Shown here in pieces: positions 15,698-23,922 of a stretch of 64,000 nt of DNA. Positions within the stretch are counted from its first letter, which is position 1, and every line of letters starts with the position of its first letter. Made by a program: the position numbers and the translations under genes. Below the pieces are notes generated by a model. It saw only the letters and a program-made list of their open reading frames with translations. It was not told where the DNA came from and did not search any database. Source of the DNA: Gramella sp. Hel_I_59 (GTDB lineage: Bacteria > Bacteroidota > Bacteroidia > Flavobacteriales > Flavobacteriaceae); NCBI RefSeq assembly GCF_006714895.1, contig NZ_VFME01000001.1:3162001-3226000 (forward strand). The letters are read 5' to 3'.

Positions 15698-15774
15698 TTA
15701 ACATTGAGGTTAATCTATTGGTAACATTAAACTAACTCTTTAATGACAAAGGGTTAAATCTAGGGTAACATCGT
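15698..15774. promoter_or_regulatory. Array of 11-bp-phased TTAACA-like repeats (candidate Pho box)
   Basis: Between the divergent regulator and TonB receptor genes lie TTAACAT (15698), GTTAATC (15709), GGTAACAT (15720), ACTAACT (15731), GTTAAAT (15753) and GGTAACAT (15764). From 15709 on, the starts are exact multiples of 11 bp apart, and the pairs at 15709/15720 and 15753/15764 repeat each other 44 bp apart. Direct repeats at helical spacing are how PhoB/PhoP-type regulators bind. The last unit sits where a -33 box would be for the receptor promoter. Confidence 0.65.
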
Positions 15775-15790
15775 CGCGGCTTTCTTGCCG

Positions 15791-15798
15791 TTTATTTG
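15791..15798 (+). promoter_or_regulatory. Putative -7 element of the TonB receptor operon (TTTATTTG)
   Basis: One mismatch to TAnnTTTG, 28 nt before the ATG at 15826; no TTG -33 box, whose place is taken by the phased repeat at 15764-15774, as in activator-dependent promoters. Confidence 0.45.
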
Positions 15799-15825
15799 CA
15801 GCGAGATTTTATAGCAAGAAAAAAA

Positions 15826-18627
15826 ATGAAAAAATTCTTTTTACTAACACTACTTCTTTTAGTTGGTGTTGTGCAAGCACAGGAAACTACAACTGGTGCT
15901 ATTGGTGGAAAATTGACCGATAAGGAAATGGGTGGTGAGCCTCTTCCTTTCGCTAATGTTCTCCTTAAAGATTCTTCTAAAGGAACCACATCAGATTACG
16001 ACGGAATATATCTTTTAGACAAACTACAACCAGGAACCTATACAGTCGTTTTTAGTTTTGTAGGATATGAAACTCTGGAAATTCCAGATGTAGTTGTAGA
16101 AGCTGGAAAAGTGACTGAGATCAATACAGAACTAGGATCCAGTGCAGCATCATTAGACGAAGTAGTGATTACTACTGTCTCTAGAAGAGATTCTGAAGTT
16201 GCTTTATTAGTAGAACAAAAAAATTCAGTAGAAATAAAGGAAAGCATCGGGGCCGTTGAATTAGCCAAACTTGGAGTTTCCGATGCTGCCACCGCTACCA
16301 CAAAGATTTCAGGGGTAACCACTAGTGAAGCTTCTGGTGACTTATTTGTAAGGGGTCTTGGTGATCGTTACCTGTATAGTACCATGAATGGTCTCCCAAT
16401 CCCATCTGATGATGTGGAGAGAAAGAACATCGATCTTGGTTTATTTCCAACGAGAGTTATTCAGAATGTATCGATCAGCAAGGCATACTCCGCGATCAGT
16501 TCTGCAGATCAGGCTTCTGGAAATGTAGATATTTCTTCAAGAGAACTTAGGGGAAAAGATGAAGCTGGTTTTAGTGTTCAGGCTGGTATTAATACGAATG
16601 CCGCAGGAGTTTTTAACGACTTTAAAGTTTCTCCAAACCAGGAAGACACATACTTCGGTGTTTACGACCAGAGCATTCCAACAGAATTTACTTTAAACAA
16701 TCAGAGTTGGAATCCACAGACTTCAGTTCCAGTAAATAGAAAAGTAAGTATTACTGCAGGAAAGGAATTTGGACCACTTAGAGCATTTGTTACTGCATCT
16801 AATTCGGTTGCTTTTGAATATAATGAAGGTCTTTTCAGAAACTATAGAACGAACGTTCTTGAAGACCAGTTTACAGATGCTGAAAACTTCAAAAAGACAG
16901 ATAATAATACTTTGATGGCCGATCTTGGTTTCGAGATCAACGACAACCACCGCCTTAAAGCAACCAGTTTATTTATCAATAAAGTAACCGATGAGGTTTA
17001 TGAAGCTGGTAGAAATGGTGAAGGTTTTGTTTTTGAAGAAACAAACAGAGGTGAAAACCTGAACCAGTTTATTCGTGATCAGAATATCAAACAAACCAGG
17101 CTTTGGGTAAACCAGTTACACGGTTTCCATGATTTTCTTGATGGGAAGAACGAGCTGGAATGGTCTGCAGGTTATAATCTTGTTAATGCAGATGAACCGA
17201 ATCGTATTCGTAATGAAGTAAATATTGGAGACAATAACTTCGTGCAATTGGCCAGAACTGGTGGTTTTCAGCAAAGAAAATCTACTCAGGAAATCGATGA
17301 TACTGAATTTAATGCCAGAATCGAGAATACCTATAATTTCTTAAGCATGGATAACGAAGATTCTAATAATGCTTCTCTTATTCTTGGTGGTAATTATAGA
17401 AATAAAGAGCGTGATTTCTTTTCACAATTCTTTGGAGCTGAAGAGACCGACTTTAATACTGTAAATCCTTCATCTATCGACAATCTTGGAGCGATCTTTA
17501 CTACGGAAAACTTCAACAACAGGCTGTTACAATTCAATCGTCTTACGCCAGATATTTATAATGGAACGCTGGAATCTTACGGTGGATTTGCAGTTTTCAA
17601 CATTGGAAACGAACAATGGAATATTAATGCAGGTGCGAGATACCAGAAGGACCAGGTAGATGTTATCTTTGATGTGAACAACTACCCACAAAACCTTCCC
17701 AATTTTACGTTTAAGGAATACGATAATGTATACCCTAGCTTAAACATCAAGTATTCTCCAAACGAAGATTCGAATATTAGACTTGCAGCAAGCAAAACCA
17801 TTTCACTACCTGAATTTAAAGAGATCGCGCCATTTGAATATGTTTCACAGATTGGACAGATCACTCGTGGTAACCCAAATCTAGAAGCTTCAAATAACTA
17901 TAACCTGGATCTTAAATATGAAGTTTTCCCAAGTTCAGGCGAGTTACTTTCCCTTACAGGTTTTTATAAAAAAATTCTTGATCCAATCAACAGAACTCAG
18001 GCACGTGGTGCATCTGGAGTATTCTCATATTTCAATGCCAGTGATGAAGCAAACATTTATGGTCTGGAGCTTGAAGCAAGAATGGATGTAATCGAAAATG
18101 ATAATGACCAGGGCCTTGACATGAGTGTTTCTGGAAATATCACCAGAATGTGGCATAGTCAGGATCTTAAAGATGTTTTTGCTGAAGATGGATCCTTTGT
18201 AAGAACATTCAGATATAATGGAAACGATGAAATCGGACTTCAGGGAGCATCAGACTGGATCGTAAATGCATCGGCAAACTTCAGTACAGAAACAGAAAAT
18301 CCATTCCGTGGAACTATCGTAGCTAACTACGCTTCAGATAAGATCTACGCACTTGGATCACCAGATACTCAAAACCTTGATTTTATTGATATCCAATATA
18401 ACGACGAAATCATTGAAAAAGGTTTTGTAACCCTGGATTTGATCCTGTCTAAAGAGTTCGGAAATAATTTTGAACTTGAATTCAAAGGACAGAACCTACT
18501 TAACCCTGAAATTGAAAGATATCAGGCAATTAGACCATTATCTGGTAATGCTGCAGAGGCAGAACAAACCGTTCGGTCTTACACCAGAGGCGCAGTATTG
18601 AGCCTTGGGTTAAGCTACAACTTCTAA
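15826..18627 (+). CDS. TonB-dependent outer-membrane receptor with carboxypeptidase-like N-domain
   Basis: 933 aa. Signal peptide KKFFLLTLLLLVGVVQAQ, a carboxypeptidase-regulatory-like beta-sandwich (~25-105, GGKLTDKEMGGEPLPFANV and SDYDGIYLLDKL), a plug domain containing GDLFVRGLGDRYLYSTMNG, and a long beta-barrel ending in LSLGLSYNF with terminal Phe. It imports a bulky nutrient through the outer membrane using ExbB/ExbD energy. No SusD partner follows, so it is not a classical polysaccharide SusCD pair. ATG 15826 is used instead of an upstream TTG because it gives the signal peptide. Pho-box-like repeats upstream suggest a phosphorus-containing substrate (inference). Confidence 0.92.
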   Translation: MKKFFLLTLLLLVGVVQAQETTTGAIGGKLTDKEMGGEPLPFANVLLKDSSKGTTSDYDGIYLLDKLQPGTYTVVFSFVGYETLEIPDVVVEAGKVTEINTELGSSAASLDEVVITTVSRRDSEVALLVEQKNSVEIKESIGAVELAKLGVSDAATATTKISGVTTSEASGDLFVRGLGDRYLYSTMNGLPIPSDDVERKNIDLGLFPTRVIQNVSISKAYSAISSADQASGNVDISSRELRGKDEAGFSVQAGINTNAAGVFNDFKVSPNQEDTYFGVYDQSIPTEFTLNNQSWNPQTSVPVNRKVSITAGKEFGPLRAFVTASNSVAFEYNEGLFRNYRTNVLEDQFTDAENFKKTDNNTLMADLGFEINDNHRLKATSLFINKVTDEVYEAGRNGEGFVFEETNRGENLNQFIRDQNIKQTRLWVNQLHGFHDFLDGKNELEWSAGYNLVNADEPNRIRNEVNIGDNNFVQLARTGGFQQRKSTQEIDDTEFNARIENTYNFLSMDNEDSNNASLILGGNYRNKERDFFSQFFGAEETDFNTVNPSSIDNLGAIFTTENFNNRLLQFNRLTPDIYNGTLESYGGFAVFNIGNEQWNINAGARYQKDQVDVIFDVNNYPQNLPNFTFKEYDNVYPSLNIKYSPNEDSNIRLAASKTISLPEFKEIAPFEYVSQIGQITRGNPNLEASNNYNLDLKYEVFPSSGELLSLTGFYKKILDPINRTQARGASGVFSYFNASDEANIYGLELEARMDVIENDNDQGLDMSVSGNITRMWHSQDLKDVFAEDGSFVRTFRYNGNDEIGLQGASDWIVNASANFSTETENPFRGTIVANYASDKIYALGSPDTQNLDFIDIQYNDEIIEKGFVTLDLILSKEFGNNFELEFKGQNLLNPEIERYQAIRPLSGNAAEAEQTVRSYTRGAVLSLGLSYNF

Positions 18628-18680
18628 TTTTTTAACCACAAATTATATACACACAACCAATTTCAATCAAAACTTAAATT

Positions 18681-20675
18681 ATGAAAAAAACAGCAAGACA
18701 CTTTTTGTTAATGAGCGCGCTTTTTGGCGGTTTGCTTATCACAAGTTGTAGTAGTGATGACAATGATATTGAGATCATTAATCCTACAGATGACACTGGG
18801 ACACCAAATCCAGGAACTTCAGATAACATTCTTAACGGAAGCGTTGATGAGGACATGACTCTTGATGCTAATACTTCGTATCAATTATCTGGAATTCTTT
18901 CCGTAGAAAGTGGAGTAACCCTTACAATTCCTGCAGGAACAGAGATCGTTGCAGATCCAGATCTGGATGATAGTGATGCTACCAACGTTTATATCGTAGT
19001 TCAAAAAGGTGGAGATATCGAAATTAACGGTACTGCATCTGCTCCTGTGATCATGCGTTCTTCTAATGGACAGGCTGGTAGCTGGGGTGGACTAATCATC
19101 GCAGGTAATGCTGAGACTACTGAAGGCTCTGATGCAACTGCTGAAGTTGGTGGAATTCTTTACGGTGGTAGCGATGCTGCAGATGATTCAGGATCTATCA
19201 ATTACCTGGTACTTTCTGATGCTGGAGCTCAGATTAATTCTGAATCTCAGTTTAACGGACTTTCTCTATATGGAGTAGGTTCAGGAACATCTATCATGAA
19301 CGTTGCTCTTATTAATGGAGCAGATGATGGAGTTGAATTCTTCGGAGGTTCTGTAAATGCTACGAATCTTTATCTTGAAAATAACGAAGATGATGCAGTA
19401 GACTGGACTGAAGGTTGGAATGGAACAATCGATAATGTTTATGTTCTTCATACAATTGGAAATTTCTCTACTGCTATTGAGGCAGATGGTGAAGACAAGC
19501 AACCTACTATCAATAACTTTACAGCGGTTTCTACAAAAGGTGGAACTGCATTACAGTTCAAGAAAAATTCTGGAGCGATCATCAACGGTCTTTCATTGAA
19601 CGGTTACGACAACTCAGTTGATATTCCAGATGATACCAGAACTGACCTGTCTAATATTCAATTAAACGGAGATGATGCCGATATCGACAATACATATTCT
19701 CTAACTCCAACGGTAATGGAATCTACTTTTGACTGGATCTCTAATCGTGGGCAGGTATCTGTACTTCCAAACAACATTGATAGCGACCTAACTTTAGATG
19801 GTGATAGCGAATATGTTATTAGTGATGTAGTCTCTGTGAATGCCGGAGCAACTCTTACTATTCCTGCTGGAACAAAGATCACTGCCAGAAGTGATGCCGA
19901 TACTGATGCTACAAGTATTTATATCGTAGTACAACAAGGAGCAATGATCGATATTCAGGGAACTGAATCTAGTCCTGTAATAATGTCTTCTACTTCAGGT
20001 CAACCTGGAAGTTGGGGTGGTCTTGTGATCGCTGGAAATGCAGCAACTACTGAAGGTTTGAATGCTACTGCGGAAGTTGGAGGAATCGTTTATGGAGGAT
20101 CTAATGCTGAAGATAATTCAGGTTCTATCGCTTACTTGATTCTAAAAGATGCCGGAGCACAGATCAATTCTGAATCTCAGTACAATGGACTATCTCTTTA
20201 CGCTGTTGGATCCGGAACTACAATTGACAACATCGCAATTATTAATGGAGCTGATGATGGAGTTGAATTCTTTGGAGGTTCAGTTTCTGTAACCAATGCT
20301 TACTTTGAAAATAACGAAGATGACCAGATCGACTGGACTGAAGGTTGGAATGGTTCTGTTACAAATGCTTATATCAATCTAACTATTGATAACTTTTCAA
20401 CTGTTGTAGAAGCAGACGGAGAGAATAACATGCCAAGTCTAAACCAGATCACTGCAGTTTCAACAGCTGGAGGAACAGCACTACAGTTCAAGAAACTTTC
20501 TGGAGCAACGATCACTGGTCTGTCCTTATCTGGTTTTGAAACCAATATTGATATCGCAGATGACACCAGAACAGATCTTTCTGGAATCCAGATTGACGGT
20601 GAGGATGCTGATGTTGAAGAAGCTTACGATGCAGATGCAACTGTAGATGCTGCAGATTTTGATTGGGTAAACTAA
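18681..20675 (+). CDS. Surface lipoprotein with two tandem beta-helix-like repeats
   Basis: 664 aa. Lipobox LLITSCSSDDND (Cys ~23). The mature part is an internal duplication of about 310 residues: TLTIPAGT, IYIVVQ, PVIM, SWGG, AEVGGI, INSESQ, NGLSLY, NGADDGVEFFGGSV, NNEDD, DWTEGWNG and TALQFKK each occur twice, 310 residues apart. Short Gly/Asn/Asp-rich beta repeats of this kind usually fold as a right-handed parallel beta-helix, often for binding or cleaving polymers. No catalytic residues are recognised. 53 bp after the receptor gene; probably its surface partner. Confidence 0.8.
   Translation: MKKTARHFLLMSALFGGLLITSCSSDDNDIEIINPTDDTGTPNPGTSDNILNGSVDEDMTLDANTSYQLSGILSVESGVTLTIPAGTEIVADPDLDDSDATNVYIVVQKGGDIEINGTASAPVIMRSSNGQAGSWGGLIIAGNAETTEGSDATAEVGGILYGGSDAADDSGSINYLVLSDAGAQINSESQFNGLSLYGVGSGTSIMNVALINGADDGVEFFGGSVNATNLYLENNEDDAVDWTEGWNGTIDNVYVLHTIGNFSTAIEADGEDKQPTINNFTAVSTKGGTALQFKKNSGAIINGLSLNGYDNSVDIPDDTRTDLSNIQLNGDDADIDNTYSLTPTVMESTFDWISNRGQVSVLPNNIDSDLTLDGDSEYVISDVVSVNAGATLTIPAGTKITARSDADTDATSIYIVVQQGAMIDIQGTESSPVIMSSTSGQPGSWGGLVIAGNAATTEGLNATAEVGGIVYGGSNAEDNSGSIAYLILKDAGAQINSESQYNGLSLYAVGSGTTIDNIAIINGADDGVEFFGGSVSVTNAYFENNEDDQIDWTEGWNGSVTNAYINLTIDNFSTVVEADGENNMPSLNQITAVSTAGGTALQFKKLSGATITGLSLSGFETNIDIADDTRTDLSGIQIDGEDADVEEAYDADATVDAADFDWVN
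18831..20672 (+). repeat. Two ~930-bp direct repeats within the beta-helix lipoprotein gene
   Basis: Unit 1 about 18831-19760, unit 2 about 19761-20672. DNA identity is still obvious in blocks, e.g. GATGATGGAGTTGAATTC at 19323 and 20253 (offset exactly 930). Indicates in-frame tandem duplication. Confidence 0.85.
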
Positions 20676-20723
20676 GATCAAAGTTTAGTATAAAATATTG
20701 AACGTCAATAATTAGCCAAAATT

Positions 20724-20752
20724 AAGGGTTGCCATCTGGTAACCCTTTTTTA
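20724..20752 (+). terminator. Intrinsic terminator after the beta-helix lipoprotein gene
   Basis: 10-bp stem AAGGGTTGCC/GGTAACCCTT (one G-T pair), ATCT loop, then a T-run. Confidence 0.85.
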
Positions 20753-20838
20753 TTATCTATAAATTACGGCAAGCCAGCATTTTGTGGCAGGATTTTTGAA
20801 ATTTTATTTGTAAGTTTGTCTAATCTGTACCAAAGAGA

Positions 20839-21177
20839 ATGAAGCAAAAGTACCTATTTAGCTTTTTATTGTTTAGTTTCCTGATGTTGGCAATCCCTGC
20901 GAACGCTCAGGACTCTTTATCTGCTTCAGCTCGAACAGAAATTTCTATCGATGGTTTATCCATTTATCCTAACCCGATTACTGGAGGAAGAGTTTTTATT
21001 TCTTCCACTAAAAACCAGGAAAAGAAGATCGAGATCTATAATGTTTTAGGGAAGCCAGTTCTTAAGACCAGATTAAGAGGTAGAGAGTTAGACGTTTCAA
21101 CACTTACTCCCGGAATTTATATTATTAAGATCGAAGAAGGAAGATCTAAAGCTACCCGCAAACTGGTGGTAAAATAA
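20839..21177 (+). CDS. Mini T9SS protein: signal peptide plus type A sorting domain only
   Basis: 112 aa. A signal peptide (KQKYLFSFLLFSFLML...ANAQ, cleavage ~24) is followed after ~15 residues by a complete T9SS type A C-terminal sorting domain: LSIYPNPITGG, KIEIYNVLGK, LDVSTLTPGIYIIKIE and the end RKLVVK. Nothing is left for a cargo domain, so it is a secretion tag without passenger. It lies downstream of the receptor and lipoprotein but after a terminator, so it may have its own promoter. Could be a remnant of a larger protein or a genuine small surface factor. Confidence 0.85.
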   Translation: MKQKYLFSFLLFSFLMLAIPANAQDSLSASARTEISIDGLSIYPNPITGGRVFISSTKNQEKKIEIYNVLGKPVLKTRLRGRELDVSTLTPGIYIIKIEEGRSKATRKLVVK

Positions 21178-21199
21178 AATACTCCAAGCCTTAATTTGT

Positions 21200-21225
21200 A
21201 AGCTTCTTTTTAAAGAGGCTTTTTT
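21200..21225 (+). terminator. Intrinsic terminator after the mini T9SS gene
   Basis: Stem AAGCTTCTTT/AAAGAGGCTT (one G-T pair) with a tight loop, then a T-run. Confidence 0.75.
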
Positions 21226-21231
21226 ATTGCT

Positions 21232-21239
21232 TAATTTTG
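21232..21239 (+). promoter_or_regulatory. Promoter -7 element (TAATTTTG) of the LuxE-like gene
   Basis: Exact TAnnTTTG match 18 nt upstream of the ATG at 21258. Confidence 0.55.
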
Positions 21240-21257
21240 AAGCTCCAATGTTTCTTT

Positions 21258-22232
21258 ATGCTGAAAAATAAAATCTTCAATATTTCTTCTTCAGAAGAAT
21301 TTGAAAAGCTAAGCCTTGAAGTTTACCAATATCAATTTCAGCATAATACTGTTTATCAAAAATTCTGTAAACTTCTGAAGAAATCACCTGAAAACGTTTT
21401 ATCTATCAGGGAGATTCCGTTTCTACCCATAGAGTTTTTCAAGAAAGAAAATATCATTACTGAAGAACAGAAAGCAGAGATCACTTTTACCAGCAGCGGA
21501 ACTACCGGAGCTGCAACCAGCAAGCATCACGTTGCCGATCTTCGCATCTATGAAGAGAGTTTTTTAAAAGCCTTTGAAGCATTCTACGGTTCTCCAGAAG
21601 ATTATACATTTCTGGCTCTTCTACCAAGTTACCTGGAACGCACAGGAAGTTCCCTTATTTATATGGCAGACGCGCTCATCAAACGGTCAAATAAGCCCGA
21701 TAGCGGATTTTACCTGGATGACCTGGAAGATCTTTCTGAAAAATTAAAGAAGTTAGACCAGGCTGGAAAGAAAGTATTCCTGATTGGAGTTTCCTTTGCC
21801 TTACTAGATCTTGTAGAAAATGAAACTTTTGATCTACAGCATTCCATCATAATGGAAACCGGAGGAATGAAAGGCAGACGCAAGGAAATGATACGAGAAG
21901 AACTACACCAAATCTTAAGCTCTGGTTTTGGGGTTGATCATATTCATAGTGAATATGGAATGACTGAACTTTTATCCCAGGCATACTCTAATGGGAATGG
22001 AGTTTTTGAAACTCCCAACTGGATGAATATACTTATACGGGATCCGGAAGATGCACTTAGTTACGTACAGGATGGTAAAACCGGTGGTATTAATGTAATA
22101 GATCTGGCTAATTTGAACTCCTGTTCATTTATTGCCACCCAGGATCTTGGAAAAATCTCAGGTGACCAGATAGAGATCATGGGGCGTTTTGACAATAGCG
22201 ACATCAGAGGTTGTAACCTTCTTGTTCTATAA
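21258..22232 (+). CDS. LuxE-like acyl-protein synthetase / acyltransferase
   Basis: 324 aa, adenylate-forming-like protein of the LuxE family. Shows ITFTSSGTTGAATSKHHV (~residues 76-93), the Ser/Thr/Gly-rich nucleotide loop, LLPSYLERTGSSLIYM, and HSEYGMTELLSQAYS, equivalent to the YGxTE motif of acyl-activating enzymes. In luminous bacteria LuxE activates fatty acids; in Bacteroidota such genes occur without luciferase and their substrate is unknown. ATG 21258 is preferred to an upstream TTG that overlaps the promoter. Confidence 0.85.
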   Translation: MLKNKIFNISSSEEFEKLSLEVYQYQFQHNTVYQKFCKLLKKSPENVLSIREIPFLPIEFFKKENIITEEQKAEITFTSSGTTGAATSKHHVADLRIYEESFLKAFEAFYGSPEDYTFLALLPSYLERTGSSLIYMADALIKRSNKPDSGFYLDDLEDLSEKLKKLDQAGKKVFLIGVSFALLDLVENETFDLQHSIIMETGGMKGRRKEMIREELHQILSSGFGVDHIHSEYGMTELLSQAYSNGNGVFETPNWMNILIRDPEDALSYVQDGKTGGINVIDLANLNSCSFIATQDLGKISGDQIEIMGRFDNSDIRGCNLLVL

Positions 22233-22361
22233 TGGAAATTTTAACTTTTCAAGCTGTAATTTACTGAAGTTGAGTGCGACTCACTATTTGTAAGATGGAG
22301 AAGGTTCATAACTTCATTTTGCGCTAAGTGAATTTTCATATTAGATTGGTTAGTTAGTTAC

Positions 22362-22391
22362 AAAGCCTTCAGGTTCTTCCTGAAGGCTTTT
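22362..22391. terminator. Bidirectional terminator between the LuxE-like gene and the tyrS transcript
   Basis: 12-bp stem AAAGCCTTCAGG/CCTGAAGGCTTT (22362-22373 with 22379-22390), TTCTT loop. On the minus strand it comes after the 29-codon frame, implying the tyrS transcript runs through it. Confidence 0.88.
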
Positions 22392-22420
22392 GTATTTAAG
22401 CTTTCCAAGCGGCGGTATGA

Positions 22421-22510
22421 TCAGCTGTAAAATGCAAGAAAGACGATCAATCCCATTGAAATTATGAAAATGATCGCCCTTATTATATCTTCTTCCTTGA
22501 AATTACCCAT
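22421..22510 (-). CDS. Possible 29-aa single-helix membrane protein downstream of tyrS
   Basis: Open frame MGNFKEEDIIRAIIFIISMG and onward to LIVFLAFYS, ending in TGA. A charged N-terminal head (KEED) leads into one ~20-residue hydrophobic helix, the look of small membrane proteins. It begins 35 bp after tyrS and ends just before the terminator, so it would be made from the tyrS transcript. It is too short for certainty; chance cannot be excluded. Nothing else explains the 155 bp between tyrS and its terminator. Confidence 0.4.
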   Translation of the reverse strand: MGNFKEEDIIRAIIFIISMGLIVFLAFYS

Positions 22511-22545
22511 ATACTTCTATGTACGAAGTCGGGCATTCGAAGGTT

Positions 22546-23841
22546 TTAAATCGCTCTAATGATATAAGTATTCTTCTTTCCTTTATTTAAAATAACATAT
22601 TTGTTATTGATAAGATCATCTTTAGTGATCGTATAATCTTCCTTTACTTTCTCCTTATTTACTGCTACCGAATTTTCTTTTAGTGCTCTTCTGGCTTCTC
22701 CATTCGACTTCAGAAAGTTGGTTTGAGCAGCCAGAGCAGCGATCATGTCGAGTCCGTTCTCAATTTCAGTCATCGCGATATCAGCTTGCGGCACGCCTTC
22801 GAAGATATCCAGAAAGGTCGCTTCATCAAGCTTTCTAAAGTCGGCTGCTGTACTTTTTCCGAAGAGAACTTCAGAAGCAGCAAGTGCATTATTATAATCT
22901 TCTTCTGAATGTACCATTGTTGTCACCTGTTTTCCAAGTTCCTTCTGTAGCTCACGTTTGTGTGGAGCTTCCTTATGTTCAGCAATTAAAGAATCGATCT
23001 CTTCTTTAGACAAAAATGTAAAGATCTTGATGTATTTTTCAGCATCTTCATCACTGGTATTCAACCAGTACTGGTAGAATTTGTATGGAGAAGTTCTCTC
23101 TTTATCAAGCCAGATATTTCCACCTTCTGTCTTCCCGAATTTAGTTCCATCAGCCTTGGTGATCAAAGGACAGGTCAAGGCATAACCTTTCCCATCTCCA
23201 ATTCGGCGAATAAGCTCCGTTCCCGTAGTGATATTCCCCCATTGATCGCTTCCACCCATTTGCAGCGTACAGTCGTTTTCTCTGTATAAATGCAGGAAAT
23301 CATAACCCTGTACCAGCTGGTAAGTAAATTCAGTAAAAGACATTCCTACAGAAGATTCAGAAGAAAGTCTTTTCTTAACTGAATCTTTAGACATCATATA
23401 GTTCACGGTAATATGCTTCCCTACATCCCTGATAAATTCAAGGAATGAGAAATCCTTCATCCAATCGTAATTGTTTACCAGAACTGCAGCATTATCATGT
23501 TCAGAATCAAAATCAAGAAACCTCGAAAGTTGTTCTTTCAATGAATTCTGATTATGACGTAAAGTTTTTTCATCTAGCAAATTACGTTCAGTCGACTTCC
23601 CCGATGGATCCCCGATCATTCCGGTAGCACCACCAACTAACGCATAAGGCTTATGCCCCGCAAGTTGAAAATGGCGTAACATCATGACTCCCACAAGGTG
23701 ACCAATATGCAACGAATCTGCCGTTGGATCTATCCCTACGTAAGCCGCACGCATTTCTTCCATTAAATGTTCCTCGGTTCCAGGCATGGTGTCGTGCAAC
23801 ATCCCTCTCCAGGTAAGTTCTTTTACGAAATTCTTCTCCAT
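22546..23841 (-). CDS. tyrS: Tyrosyl-tRNA synthetase
   Basis: Charges tRNA-Tyr; 431 aa, class Ic. The HIGH motif is seen as [13 protein letters not shown] (~residues 42-54), tyrosine/ATP pocket residues in [16 protein letters not shown], the KMSKS variant [11 protein letters not shown], and a C-terminal S4 RNA-binding domain (~365-431, [16 protein letters not shown]). Full length. No T-box is expected in this phylum and none was seen. Confidence 0.98.
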   Translation of the reverse strand: MEKNFVKELTWRGMLHDTMPGTEEHLMEEMRAAYVGIDPTADSLHIGHLVGVMMLRHFQLAGHKPYALVGGATGMIGDPSGKSTERNLLDEKTLRHNQNSLKEQLSRFLDFDSEHDNAAVLVNNYDWMKDFSFLEFIRDVGKHITVNYMMSKDSVKKRLSSESSVGMSFTEFTYQLVQGYDFLHLYRENDCTLQMGGSDQWGNITTGTELIRRIGDGKGYALTCPLITKADGTKFGKTEGGNIWLDKERTSPYKFYQYWLNTSDEDAEKYIKIFTFLSKEEIDSLIAEHKEAPHKRELQKELGKQVTTMVHSEEDYNNALAASEVLFGKSTAADFRKLDEATFLDIFEGVPQADIAMTEIENGLDMIAALAAQTNFLKSNGEARRALKENSVAVNKEKVKEDYTITKDDLINNKYVILNKGKKNTYIIRAI

Positions 23842-23922
23842 AATATGCTAATTCAGGTAAAAATAGCCGTAAAGATACCATTTACTCTTATTTTTCCTAA
23901 GTGCAATAACTATATTTACCCT

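Noticed and set aside
15796..15825. TTG-initiated 10-residue extension of the TonB receptor
   Set aside because: It would put ten extra residues in front of a clean signal peptide and overlaps the -7 promoter element.
23767..23922. 52-codon upstream extension of the epimerase gene across the tyrS start
   Set aside because: The extension is antisense to tyrS codons and lacks family similarity; MILVTGGTGLVGAHL is the canonical start.
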